Below are positions 47,592 through 58,521 of a stretch of 64,000 bases of DNA, piece after piece (within the stretch, counting starts at the first letter, position 1; every line of letters begins with the position of its first letter). The stretch lies in NCBI GenBank assembly GCA_027485695.1, contig JAIXQO010000002.1, positions 749,212 through 813,211 of the forward strand, in the 5' to 3' direction. This stretch comes from Pseudomonadota bacterium (GTDB taxonomy: Bacteria; Bdellovibrionota; UBA1018). The translations under genes and the position numbers were made by a program. The notes under the pieces were generated by a model. That model ran no database searches and was not told the origin of the DNA. It saw only the letters and a program-made list of their open reading frames with translations.

Positions 47592-49420
47592 GATGTCGCC
47601 CCTCCTTGCGATTCGAGGAACTGTTCCAAGTCTTCGGCCCGACGTTGTTGTTCGTAATAGCGGGAATAGAGCGAATCTTTTTTGCGGATGAGATCGGAAT
47701 GCACACCACGATCGACGATCTCTCCTTCGTGGAGCACTAAGATCTGATCCGCCTCTCGCACGCTCGAAATGCGGTGAGAACTCAGGATCAAGGTCTTGGA
47801 AGCGGACTCTTGTTTTAAGGCGCCGAGCAACTTTTCTTCAGTGTGTACGTCCACTGCCGAGAGCGTGTCATCAAAAAGCAAGATCGGCGCATCGATCCAC
47901 CAAGCACGTGCGATCGCCACCCGTTGCCGTTGACCGCCCGAGAGATTCACTCCCCGCTCTCCGAGCAACGTCTCACGTCCTTCGGGAAGCGTCGCGAGAT
48001 CATGCGTGAGCTGGCTCTGCTCAATGATTCGATCCATCGAACGATCCACGTTTTCCGGATCCCCCCACACGACATTTCGCGCGAGCGTTTCGCTAAACAA
48101 ATAAGGATCCTGAGAGACAAACGCGATCGAGCGCCGGAGGATGCCGAGATCGAATTCCTCAATCGGTCGCCCATCGATTCGAATCGATCCCTCGGGTGCA
48201 AGATAAAACCTCGGAATGAGCCCGAGCAACGTGGTTTTACCGCTGCCGATCGACCCCACGAGTGCGGTTCGGGTCCCAGGTTCGGCGACGAAACGAATAC
48301 CCTTAAGCGCGTCCCGTTCCGCCCCGGGATAACGAAAATTTAAATCACGGAACTCGACGGTGCCAGAAATCTTGCGGGGGCCGGGCTGAGAAGGCGCGAG
48401 GATTTCATTCTTTTGGTCGAATACTTCCTCCAACCGCTCGGAACTAGCGCGCGCACGCTGATAGAAACTCACCGAGAAACCCAGCGCCATCATCGGCCAA
48501 ACGAGTTTCTGTGCGTAACGTTGCATCGCGACCATCGTTCCCAGCGTGATGGCGTCAGAAAGAACGAGCGTGCTCCCTTTGAAAAGTAGAATCACAAGTC
48601 CCAGACTCGTGAAAAAATCCATGAGTGGTCCAAACGTTCCCTGTACTCGTGCAAGACGCAAGTTGAGGTCGATGTATTCGCGTCCCTGCTTCTCGAAATT
48701 GCGGGTCACACGATCTTCGATCGCGAACGCCTTGATCAAACGAACTCCGTTCAAAGATTCCTGAGCCGACGCGCTCAATTTCGAAAAATGATCTTGCGAA
48801 GCCTTGAACCGCGAATGGATTCTCCCCTCGAAAAAAAGCACAACGAACGGTACCGCGAGCATCGGCGCGACCACCCAGAGCGCGAGCCTCGCATCGAGCC
48901 AGAACATCGCAACCGGAACCGTGATCAGAAAAAACACCGAATCTGCAAGCACGATCAGTCCTGATCCCACGAATTGCCGTACGCTCTCGACATCGCCATT
49001 CGCCTTGGACATCAAATCGCCGATACGGTTCTTGTCGAAAAATCGCGGTGGCAATTCAAAAAGTTTTTTTACGAAATCCGCACGAACATCTCGCCCCGAG
49101 GAGATCGAGGAGCGGACCAAAAATACCCGCCAACCGTAGCGGCAGACCCCTTGGAGAAAATGGACAACGACGTAAGCGCCTGCAAACCCGAGGATGAGCG
49201 AAAACGGAGATCCCGCCGCGATCGCATCGATCGTCTTCATCAACAGCAGAGGAGGAAAAACCTCGAGCACGTTCAAAAAGGCGAGCGTGAGTAAGCCGTA
49301 GAAAATGGGACGACTGTATCGCGTGATCAGTTCCGCGAGAATTCGATTGCGTCCAACCATTCGGTAAATCAGGGAGTCTTGAATTCGGGGCCCAGAGGGA
49401 GTCTGTAAGCGGTCAGACAT
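47588..49420 (-). CDS. ABC exporter half-transporter (subunit B)
   Basis: TMD plus GSIGSGKTTLL, NLSGGQRQRVAIARA, ILLFDDTLSAVD; 4-bp overlap with subunit A. Confidence 0.93.
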   Translation of the reverse strand: MSDRLQTPSGPRIQDSLIYRMVGRNRILAELITRYSRPIFYGLLTLAFLNVLEVFPPLLLMKTIDAIAAGSPFSLILGFAGAYVVVHFLQGVCRYGWRVFLVRSSISSGRDVRADFVKKLFELPPRFFDKNRIGDLMSKANGDVESVRQFVGSGLIVLADSVFFLITVPVAMFWLDARLALWVVAPMLAVPFVVLFFEGRIHSRFKASQDHFSKLSASAQESLNGVRLIKAFAIEDRVTRNFEKQGREYIDLNLRLARVQGTFGPLMDFFTSLGLVILLFKGSTLVLSDAITLGTMVAMQRYAQKLVWPMMALGFSVSFYQRARASSERLEEVFDQKNEILAPSQPGPRKISGTVEFRDLNFRYPGAERDALKGIRFVAEPGTRTALVGSIGSGKTTLLGLIPRFYLAPEGSIRIDGRPIEEFDLGILRRSIAFVSQDPYLFSETLARNVVWGDPENVDRSMDRIIEQSQLTHDLATLPEGRETLLGERGVNLSGGQRQRVAIARAWWIDAPILLFDDTLSAVDVHTEEKLLGALKQESASKTLILSSHRISSVREADQILVLHEGEIVDRGVHSDLIRKKDSLYSRYYEQQRRAEDLEQFLESQGGATS

Positions 49421-50313
49421 TCGATAAAATCCTGCGGCATCGGCGCTTTTAAAACAAGAGGTGCCTGTGTAACTGGATGATTCAAAACCAGTTCTGCGGC
49501 ATGAAGGAGCGTGCGCCCGGGAGTCCGGGCTCCATAATCTCGATCACCCACGATCGGGAACCCGAGCTCCGACAGATGAACTCGAATTTGATGCATTCGG
49601 CCAGTTTTTGGCATGGCCTGAACGAGGGCTCGTTGCGGAGAGATTCCTAAAACAATAAACTCAGTCTCGGCCACATCTCCGCCTGAACGCACGGAACGCA
49701 TCTTGCCCGCCTTGCCCTCGCCACGCTTCAGGAAATTTTTCACGCGGAACGACTCGCCGACTGCAGGAAATGGCTTGGATTGTTTCTCGACCACCGCCAG
49801 ATAGGTTTTCTGGGCCTGACGTTCCTTGAACGCGTCGGCCAAACCCTTGTTCGCCTTCTCGCTGATCGTGAATACGATCACACCCGAGGTGTCTCGATCT
49901 AGGCGGTGGTGTTGGCCGAGGTACTCAAACCCCTGGCTCGACTTTAACCAGTCGAACAAATTGATCCGTCTCGGATCGAGCGTCGGCTGCGACGGCAGCC
50001 CGGGAGGCTTCGAGACGGCGACGATGTATTCGTCACGAAAAATGATCGGCGCCTGGATGTCGCCATTTGTGGCCAGTTTCTGAGGAATGTCTCGATCATC
50101 GAGTTCCAAAACGAATTTCTCGCCTGGGCGGGCGAACCGAGTCGGAAGTCTGACCGGCGAATGAACGAGCTTGAGTTTACCGTCCAAGATCCATTTTCGG
50201 ATTAAGGAACGCGTGACCGGAAACTCGCCCAGCCGCTCGAGCTGTTCGAAAATCCAATGATCGACCCGCATGGGCGATTCATCTTTTTTCAACTGAAACG
50301 AGAACTGCCGCAC
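49369..50313 (-). CDS. RluA-family pseudouridine synthase
   Basis: GQHHRLDRDTSGVIVFTISEKA; GRMHQIRVHLSELGFPIVGDRDYG. Confidence 0.93.
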   Translation of the reverse strand: MRQFSFQLKKDESPMRVDHWIFEQLERLGEFPVTRSLIRKWILDGKLKLVHSPVRLPTRFARPGEKFVLELDDRDIPQKLATNGDIQAPIIFRDEYIVAVSKPPGLPSQPTLDPRRINLFDWLKSSQGFEYLGQHHRLDRDTSGVIVFTISEKANKGLADAFKERQAQKTYLAVVEKQSKPFPAVGESFRVKNFLKRGEGKAGKMRSVRSGGDVAETEFIVLGISPQRALVQAMPKTGRMHQIRVHLSELGFPIVGDRDYGARTPGRTLLHAAELVLNHPVTQAPLVLKAPMPQDFIECLTAYRLPLGPEFKTP

Positions 50314-50315
50314 AG

Positions 50316-51161
<846 letters not shown>

Positions 51162-52742
51162 TTATTTCTTTTCCACGCTTCGATTCAAAACACGGTGACT
51201 ACGATTCAAGATCTCCCAGAGCAACTGGTCAGAAGCGAGCTTCTCTTCGCGATCTTGGTAGAGTTTCTCGGCAAATCGCCGATGAGCGGCCGGATCAGTG
51301 ATCGAGCGCGCGTGCTGCCCCCAATCCGACCCAACCAGCTGTGCATAGCGGCCCATTCGTTCGACGTAATGATTGACCTTGTCTTTGGCGAGGTAGAAAT
51401 CTTTGAGCTCTTTTTCAGCAAGAACCTTGGATAACTCGGCAAGCGTTCCTGCCGCAGCCACGGATTTTGCGAAGACCGGTGCGTTGGGAATCACGGAGTT
51501 GATTCGCGCGCGATCCGCGTCTGTTGCCGTTTTGGACTCCTTGATTTCGTTTGCGAAATCCAAGGAGAGCAGCGTACCGCGATAGATCCCCTCCACCGAA
51601 GCGCCCTGCAGAAGCGAAGACAATAGACCTTGTCGAGCTTCGGCCGACGGCCCGGTCGACTCCACGTAGAGCACCGAAAAAATCTCGTTCGCATAGAAGG
51701 CGGCTTCGCCTTGCGCGAGCTGCGCGAGTTTTTTGATTTGAGCGGTCGTAGTCGGTACGGGTGATACGACGGGTGCCGGTTTTTGCAACCTCGTGCAACC
51801 CACGAGACCTGTCATTGCAGCGATGATCAAGAGCGGTCGGCCGAGAGCCTCGGGCGCCTTGGACTTACCAATGAATCCAGCCAATACCAGAACCGTCACG
51901 ATATAAGGCAGAATCTGGATGAATTGAACCGGAAGCGGTCCACCACCGAAAAGTGGCACTCCCTGAAGTCGAATCTGAAGCGCATCGGTCAGCCCGAAAA
52001 ACAAACAGGCGATCAGAGTCGGGACCGGACGCCATTTACCGAAGATCAGCGCCGCAAGCGCCATGAATCCCCGTCCCGCCGTCATGCCTTTGGAAAAAGA
52101 CGATGACAAGAACAACGACAGACTCGCGCCGCCGATGCCCGCGAGAACACCGCTCAATACGACTGCAGTGATTCTCGTGCGCACGACCGAGATACCCGAG
52201 GTGGAGAGCGCCTCGGGATGCTCGCCTGCGAATTGGAGCCAGAGTCCACCACGCGTGTACTTGAGAGCGAGCGAAATAATGGCGACGCAGAGGAATGCGA
52301 AAACCATCAGCTCAGATCCGAAACGATCCGTCATCTCCAGGCTCGGCGTCGCTCCACCGGAATCAAACAAATTTTTGGTCAGCAGCGGCGTCAGGCCAAA
52401 CGCGAGGAAATTCATCGCCGTACCGGCGACGATCTGATCGCTCTTGAGTTTGACAACGAAGATTGCGTAGATCAGCGCGAAAACAGAAGTGGTGCCGATT
52501 GCGAACAGGAGCCCAATCCACGGCGAATGATAGATAGCCGCCGCCGATGCGCCCGAGAACGCTCCAATGAGCAGAAATCCTTCGAGCCCCAAATGCACGA
52601 CGCCGGAGCGCTCGGAGAGTAGCCCCCCCATCGCAGCGAAAATGAGCGGTGTCGACACTCGAAGCGTCGATAACAAGAGTCCTAGGAGCGCTTCCATTCG
52701 GCGCCTCCGATCCATTTCTTGAGCCATGAATTCCAGATCCAA
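51162..52742 (-). CDS. BMP-type ABC transporter permease fused to lipoprotein-like C-terminal domain
   Basis: Permease region ends FIGKSKAPEALGRP and is followed in frame by LLIIAAMTGLVGCTRLQKPAPV plus ~190 aa soluble domain. Confidence 0.88.
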   Translation of the reverse strand: MDLEFMAQEMDRRRRMEALLGLLLSTLRVSTPLIFAAMGGLLSERSGVVHLGLEGFLLIGAFSGASAAAIYHSPWIGLLFAIGTTSVFALIYAIFVVKLKSDQIVAGTAMNFLAFGLTPLLTKNLFDSGGATPSLEMTDRFGSELMVFAFLCVAIISLALKYTRGGLWLQFAGEHPEALSTSGISVVRTRITAVVLSGVLAGIGGASLSLFLSSSFSKGMTAGRGFMALAALIFGKWRPVPTLIACLFFGLTDALQIRLQGVPLFGGGPLPVQFIQILPYIVTVLVLAGFIGKSKAPEALGRPLLIIAAMTGLVGCTRLQKPAPVVSPVPTTTAQIKKLAQLAQGEAAFYANEIFSVLYVESTGPSAEARQGLLSSLLQGASVEGIYRGTLLSLDFANEIKESKTATDADRARINSVIPNAPVFAKSVAAAGTLAELSKVLAEKELKDFYLAKDKVNHYVERMGRYAQLVGSDWGQHARSITDPAAHRRFAEKLYQDREEKLASDQLLWEILNRSHRVLNRSVEKK

Positions 52743-53755
52743 GAGCAGCTGACCGAGAGAATGATCAGCGCCTGGAGGACTTGAGAGAAATCACGAGTGA
52801 CTTTTTCGGTCTCGACGTCGAGGTCAGTCGTACCTTTTTGAAGCGCGCCGAAAAGGAACGCCGCCAGCAATACTCCTGTCGGACGTTTACGACCGAGTAG
52901 CGCAACGGCGATCCCGAGGAATCCCAGATCAGCCGAAAACCCCATGCGAAACTTACCGGCGCTGCCGAGTACTTCGTTTACACCTGCCATCGCCGCGAGT
53001 GCACCTGCGAGCGTCATGGCGATGATCTGCGCATGGTCCGAACGGATCCCATGTTGTCGAGCAGCCACGGGGTTCTCACCCACCGCTCGAATGGAATAGC
53101 CGGCCTTAGTCTTCCAAAGAAATATCCAAGCTCCGACGACCGCAAGAATCGCCAAGATGAAAGCGACGTTCAGCGGAGTATCACCGAAGGTCGTGAAACG
53201 AGTCAGCATGTATTGTGCTGGGATCGAGGCTGTCTCCGGATTCTGATTCTCCGTGCTCTTGAACCAATCGAGCGTCAGGTAACTCGTCAGTCCCGCCGCG
53301 ATGAAGTTCAGCATGATCGTCAGGATGACTTCGTGCGAACCGCGCTTGGCGCGTAAATAACCCGGGATAAAACCCCAGATGCCGCCCAAAACCAAGGCAC
53401 CCAAAATACAAGCGGTCGAGCCCAGTACGGGCGAGAGTTCCGGGAGTTTAAGACCGACGATGACGGCCCCCATCGCTCCCCAAAGGAGCTGGCCCTCGCC
53501 GCCGATATTGAACAGTCCTGCACGTAACGCCATCATCACGGAGAGACCCGAGAAAATGAGTGGCGTCGTGTAGTAGAGCGTCCAGCCAAAATCTTCGCGA
53601 GAGCCGAATGCGCTTTTAAAAAGAACTTTTGCGACGACGATCGGAGAATCGCCAATGAGGGCCACGGCCAAGAGCGCGGCTGCGATCCCGAACACGACTG
53701 AGATCACCGACTCGAATACCTGAACGGTTCGTCGTCTTGCGGAGTCTCTACTCAT
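52682..53755 (-). CDS. BMP-type ABC transporter permease
   Basis: LRAGLFNIGGEGQLLWGAMGA; AVGENPVAARQHGI. Confidence 0.92.
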   Translation of the reverse strand: MSRDSARRRTVQVFESVISVVFGIAAALLAVALIGDSPIVVAKVLFKSAFGSREDFGWTLYYTTPLIFSGLSVMMALRAGLFNIGGEGQLLWGAMGAVIVGLKLPELSPVLGSTACILGALVLGGIWGFIPGYLRAKRGSHEVILTIMLNFIAAGLTSYLTLDWFKSTENQNPETASIPAQYMLTRFTTFGDTPLNVAFILAILAVVGAWIFLWKTKAGYSIRAVGENPVAARQHGIRSDHAQIIAMTLAGALAAMAGVNEVLGSAGKFRMGFSADLGFLGIAVALLGRKRPTGVLLAAFLFGALQKGTTDLDVETEKVTRDFSQVLQALIILSVSCSWIWNSWLKKWIGGAEWKRS

Positions 53756-55278
53756 TTCGCGCCTCCCATATACTCGCCCAGTACGCGCTCGTTCGCGGTT
53801 TCACGCGAAAACTCGCCCGCGATCCGCCCTTCGTAAAACACGAGGATGCGATCTGAGAGCGCGAGCACCTCATCGAGTTCAGAGGATACGAGCAAAATCG
53901 CCATTCCGTCGTTGCGGGCGGCAATCAGTTTCTCATGGATTTTCTCGATCGCGCCGATATCCACGCCGCGAGTCGGTTGGCCGGCAATCAAGAATTTCGG
54001 TTTTTTCTCGAGCTCGCGCGCGATCACGAGTTTCTGTTGATTACCGCCCGAAAAATGTCGGAGGTGGAGCTCCGGTGCGCGCGGACGCACGTCGTTCGCT
54101 TCCATGCGTTCGGCCACCGTCTGGTGCAAACGCGGAGACTCGATGAATCCGTTTTTGGTAAACGAGTCGATCTGTCCGAGCATGAAATTCTCGTAGCAGT
54201 CTTGCGAAAGCAGCACCGCCTCACGATGGCGATCTTGCGGGATGCAGCTAATTGCCAGATCCAAGATATCTCGAGTACGAAGAGACTGGATCTCCCGACC
54301 TTCGAAACGGATCTTGCCGCTCGATTGAACCGTTTGACGCCAGAAAAGTTGCAGCAAACTTTGAACGAGTTCGTTCTGTCCGTTGCCTTCGACCCCGGCG
54401 ATGCCGACGATCTCGCCCGAGTTCACTTTGAAATTTAGTTTTTCGAGCTTCTTCGTGCCATCGAGTGAGAGTGACCAATCGGACACTTCGAGCACGGGTT
54501 TCGTTTGAGTGACCGTCTTTCGTTCGAACTTGCTCTCGATCGCGCGTCCCACCATCATCGACGCGATCTCAGATGCCGACGTATTCGCCGTATCGAGTTC
54601 TCCGCTCACGCGGCCGGCGCGAAACACGGTGATGCGATCGGTGTACTTCATCACCTCGCGAAGCTTGTGCGTGATCAAGAGGATCGTTTTGCCTTCGTCC
54701 TTGAGGCGGCGAAGGTTCTCAAACAAGAAATCGACCTCCGGAGGCGTCAGCACTGCGGTGGGCTCGTCGAGGATCAGGATTTCCGCGCGACGATAGAGCG
54801 CCTTCAAGATCTCGATCCGTTGTTGCACGCCGACCGGGAGTGATTCGACTTGTGCATCGAGATCTACTTCGAGTCCGTAACGTTTGGCGAGTTCTCGGAT
54901 GTCTTTTCTAGCGGCTTCGCGGTCGATGAATCCAAAACGATTCCGAGGTTCCACTCCTAAGATGATGTTCTCCAGCACCGTATGCGGATGCGAGAGCATG
55001 AAATGTTGGTGAACCATTCCGATGTGCCAAGCAATGGCGTCGAGCGGAGAACGGAACTGGGCGGTTTGACCATTCACTCGGATCTCGCCGGAATCGGCGC
55101 GATAGAGACCGTAGAGGAGTTTCATGGCCGTCGATTTGCCGGCACCGTTCTCACCCACAATTCCGTGGATGGAGCCTTTTCTCACCTGAAAAGAGAGTTG
55201 ATCACTCGCTCGGACCGAGCCGAACGACTTACAGACCGAACGAAACTCGACTACAAAGCTAGTGTCTAAAACGCTCAT
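53752..55278 (-). CDS. BMP-type sugar/nucleoside ABC transporter ATP-binding protein (two NBDs)
   Basis: GIVGENGAGKSTAMKLLYGLY; GMVHQHFMLSHPHTVLENIILG; ILILDEPTAVLTP; HFSGGNQQKLVIARELEKKPKFLIAGQPTRGVDIGA. Confidence 0.95.
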   Translation of the reverse strand: MSVLDTSFVVEFRSVCKSFGSVRASDQLSFQVRKGSIHGIVGENGAGKSTAMKLLYGLYRADSGEIRVNGQTAQFRSPLDAIAWHIGMVHQHFMLSHPHTVLENIILGVEPRNRFGFIDREAARKDIRELAKRYGLEVDLDAQVESLPVGVQQRIEILKALYRRAEILILDEPTAVLTPPEVDFLFENLRRLKDEGKTILLITHKLREVMKYTDRITVFRAGRVSGELDTANTSASEIASMMVGRAIESKFERKTVTQTKPVLEVSDWSLSLDGTKKLEKLNFKVNSGEIVGIAGVEGNGQNELVQSLLQLFWRQTVQSSGKIRFEGREIQSLRTRDILDLAISCIPQDRHREAVLLSQDCYENFMLGQIDSFTKNGFIESPRLHQTVAERMEANDVRPRAPELHLRHFSGGNQQKLVIARELEKKPKFLIAGQPTRGVDIGAIEKIHEKLIAARNDGMAILLVSSELDEVLALSDRILVFYEGRIAGEFSRETANERVLGEYMGGAK

Positions 55279-55317
55279 GACCTCAGCGGGATCCTAACTT
55301 GTCCGATGGCTCTCGAA

Positions 55318-56388
55318 CTACTTTTTGTTCGTGTAGTAGTCAGGGACTTGGATCTTGCCCGAGATGATATCGGCCTTGATTGCGTCCACTTTGGATTTGA
55401 TGTCGCTCGTAATCAGCGCCTGGTTGTTCGAATCGATTGCCCAATCGATGCCTTGGTCTTTGAGACCAAAACGAGTGGTACCGTTCTTAAACGAGCCGTT
55501 CTTGATCGCTTCGATCGAAGCAAATACCGCACGATCCACGCGTTTGAGCATGGAGGTCAGCACGCGACCGGGTTTCACCCAGTTTTGGTTCGAGTCGACG
55601 CCGATAGCGAAAATCTTTTTCTCTTCGACGGCGTCGAACACGCCGGCACCCGAGGCACCCGAGGCGTGGAAAATCACATCAGCCTTGGATGAGATCTGCG
55701 CGAGTGCGAGTTCTTTGGCGCGGGGAGGATTGTGCCAAGCATCGCCGGTCACGCCGACGTAGTTCGAGATGACCTTGGCTTTTGGGTTCACTTTTTTCAC
55801 GCCAGCCTGATAGCCCATTTCGAAACGGCGAATGAGCGGGATATCCATGCCGCCGATGAAACCGACGACGCCGGTTTTCGAGGCAAGAGCAGCGACCGCG
55901 CCCACGAGGTAGGAACCTTCGTGCTCCTGAAAAAGCGCGTTCTGAACGTTCGGCGCCGTAACCTCGGCATCCACGAGGAGGTATTTCTTATTCGGAAACT
56001 GGGCAGAGACTTTTTTTACTGCGTCGGCTTGGCTCACACCGATCGAGATGATGAGGTCGAAATCTTTTTTGGAGAAGTTCTTGAGCAGGTTCTCAAACGC
56101 GTTGTCGTCCGAGGCTTCGACGTACTTGATCGAGGCGCCGAGTTTGTCTTTGGCTTCCATCGCGCCTTGATAGGCCGAAGCGTTAAAAGACTTGTCGTCC
56201 TTGCCTCCCTTGTCGAAAACCAAAGCCACCTTAGGGCCTGCAGCTTGCGCGGCAGCAATCAGAAGGAGCGGGAGGAAAAACGTGACGGCGCGAAAAGCTC
56301 TCGGCATGGGATACCTCTTTATAAATGAGCGGTCGGAATGCTTTAAAAAATGCGTCAGCCCGGGTGAAATGTCACCCTTTTTTCTCAA
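55318..56388 (-). CDS. BMP-family ABC transporter substrate-binding protein
   Basis: VALVFDKGGKDDKSFNASAYQGAMEA; HASGASGAGVFDAVEEKKIFAIGVDSNQ. Confidence 0.93.
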   Translation of the reverse strand: MRKKGDISPGLTHFLKHSDRSFIKRYPMPRAFRAVTFFLPLLLIAAAQAAGPKVALVFDKGGKDDKSFNASAYQGAMEAKDKLGASIKYVEASDDNAFENLLKNFSKKDFDLIISIGVSQADAVKKVSAQFPNKKYLLVDAEVTAPNVQNALFQEHEGSYLVGAVAALASKTGVVGFIGGMDIPLIRRFEMGYQAGVKKVNPKAKVISNYVGVTGDAWHNPPRAKELALAQISSKADVIFHASGASGAGVFDAVEEKKIFAIGVDSNQNWVKPGRVLTSMLKRVDRAVFASIEAIKNGSFKNGTTRFGLKDQGIDWAIDSNNQALITSDIKSKVDAIKADIISGKIQVPDYYTNKK

Positions 56389-56524
56389 GATTTCAGAGAC
56401 TTTGGTCTAAATTGTGGAACGAACGATGCCCCACCAGACGAACGATTTCCCACTGAGCTGAGCGGGCGTCAAAAAACCATCATCCTATCCAGATTAAAAT
56501 TCCATTAACCTCTTAAGTCGAGGA

Positions 56525-58435
56525 ATGGAATCCATGAAACTACACCGACTATTGATCGTTGGCCTCACTCTCTCTGGGTTTTCGGCTTGCTCGCGCCCCG
56601 TCTCTGCTCCCGATGCGCCCCCCCGTTCCCCCCTGACGGAAACTCACGCGAGGAACGATAGTCCGACCGAGGCCTCCCGCTCATTTGAGGCCGCCATTTC
56701 CCAATTCAACCAGGTCCGACGTACCCCGAGTGATACTCGCGCCCGCGCACTCGAAGCCCGTCAGATGATTCAAAACGAAGCAAATCTCCTCCAAGACCTG
56801 GACGGGTGGAACGCGATGAGCGATGACACCTTGGAAACAGTTTTTGACGATACCGTACACAGTTCGCACACCCGCGCCGACATCCGCAAAGCCCTCCGCA
56901 AATCCCTCCACTGCGGAAATCAGAAATGCGAAGCCGACATCGGCGAAACCAACGTCTCCTGCCCACTCGACTGCGGTCGTCTCCCGATCTCGGGCTATAA
57001 TATGGGAACGCAGTGCCGAAACGTACAGAACGTTTTTGAGCCAAAAAGCCTAGAAGAAATGAAAGCCGTTCTCCGCGACCTCAAGAGCCGCGGCGCTAAG
57101 AAAATCCGTTTCGTCGGCAGCCGCCACTCCGCAAGCTCCCTCATCTGCACTGAGGAGTACGCAGTCGTGACCAAAGGCTTGAACCGCGTCCTGAAATTGA
57201 ACGAAGATGAGAAAAACCCTTGGGTCGAGATCGAATCCGGAGCTCAACTCGGCGAAGTCTGGGACTACCTCGATCGCCACGGCTATACGTTGGGCTACGG
57301 CTATCCGTTCCTAAGAGCGGCCACGCTTGCAGGTATGACCGCCACTGGGTCGCACGGCAGTTTCCGGGGCGAATACGGCGTTTCATCACAAAACATCCAG
57401 GAAATGACCTTCCTCGACCTCGACGGAAACGAGAAAACCTTAAAGCCGGCCGACGGCGACAAATTCAAAGCCGCCCTCGTTCACCTCGGAAACATGGGCT
57501 ACGTCTATAAACTGCGCGTCCGCATCGAGCGAGATTTCAACTTGCGTGCGACCATGAATGAAATCGATGGCCCAGGATTCCTAGACCGCGAGAATAAGAA
57601 GATCAACTGGGGCGAGCTCTGCGAATTCCATACGGTCGCCTGGTTTTTCGGTCCGACGAAAAAAGCGATCCGCATCTGTTTCAACCGCACAACGGATGCG
57701 GCCGAGCACGGCGCCGAGAACGTCATGCTGGTGCACGATGTCTCCGGTTTCCGCGGCAAAGCCGCCAAATACCTCATGCACTACGGGAAAACTCACCCTT
57801 CTTACATGTGCAAGGTCTCGGACTTGCGCGTGAAACAAGTGCTCAATGACTCGGTTTTCGTCAAAGGCGTCTCCAAGAGCGGCGGCGAAGAGCGAGCTTT
57901 CACCGTCGTCGGTAAATCTTCCAAGATTTTCTTGAGTCGGCACATCGAGAACACAAACCCGCTTTTCAATATCCATGACCTCTCATTTGCGATCGAAGAA
58001 AGCCGCACTTACGAGGCGCTCAATTTCATCCAGGAGTTCTCAGATAAAAACAAACTCTGTTTACCAATGACAGGCGTGATGCTGCGGTTTGCGGAATCGA
58101 ACGGTTCGAGTTTTCTCTCCCACGTCGAGCAAAACGGCCCTAAAAAACGCTACATCATGGCGGATTTTTTTGAGTACCGGTATTTCAACATGGATCAGAA
58201 CATCCAAGACGACCTGAACAAGCTCCGCATAGAGATGTTCAAGACGCTCATCAGCAAGTACCGCGCGGTCCCGCATTCCGCCAAAAACGACGACTGGATT
58301 TTCCAGTACGCTATCGACCAGGGGATCTATAACCGGGATCATTACACGCGCTACTTCAAGGCGCGGGATGAGTTTGATCCGAAATCGCTCTATATCAACC
58401 AGTACTTCGAAAAGTTCAGAAACGTGGCTCGCTAA
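56525..58435 (+). CDS. FAD-binding oxidoreductase (aldonolactone-oxidase-like) lipoprotein
   Basis: Lipobox LSGFSAC; CGNQKCEADIGETNVSCPLDCG; KKIRFVGSRHSASSLICT, GYPFLRAATLAGMTATGSHGSF. Confidence 0.85.
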   Translation: MESMKLHRLLIVGLTLSGFSACSRPVSAPDAPPRSPLTETHARNDSPTEASRSFEAAISQFNQVRRTPSDTRARALEARQMIQNEANLLQDLDGWNAMSDDTLETVFDDTVHSSHTRADIRKALRKSLHCGNQKCEADIGETNVSCPLDCGRLPISGYNMGTQCRNVQNVFEPKSLEEMKAVLRDLKSRGAKKIRFVGSRHSASSLICTEEYAVVTKGLNRVLKLNEDEKNPWVEIESGAQLGEVWDYLDRHGYTLGYGYPFLRAATLAGMTATGSHGSFRGEYGVSSQNIQEMTFLDLDGNEKTLKPADGDKFKAALVHLGNMGYVYKLRVRIERDFNLRATMNEIDGPGFLDRENKKINWGELCEFHTVAWFFGPTKKAIRICFNRTTDAAEHGAENVMLVHDVSGFRGKAAKYLMHYGKTHPSYMCKVSDLRVKQVLNDSVFVKGVSKSGGEERAFTVVGKSSKIFLSRHIENTNPLFNIHDLSFAIEESRTYEALNFIQEFSDKNKLCLPMTGVMLRFAESNGSSFLSHVEQNGPKKRYIMADFFEYRYFNMDQNIQDDLNKLRIEMFKTLISKYRAVPHSAKNDDWIFQYAIDQGIYNRDHYTRYFKARDEFDPKSLYINQYFEKFRNVAR

Positions 58436-58462
58436 CCGCCGCCTCGAAATATTGCACAAAAA

Positions 58463-58493
58463 AAGGCCCTTTTCCCGACCGGAAAAGGGCCTT
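58463..58493. terminator. Terminator between convergent genes
   Basis: aaggcccttttcc-cgacc-ggaaaagggcctt with flanking A and T tracts. Confidence 0.88.
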
Positions 58494-58521
58494 CTTATTT
58501 CCTAAATCTACGTTCGAACGA

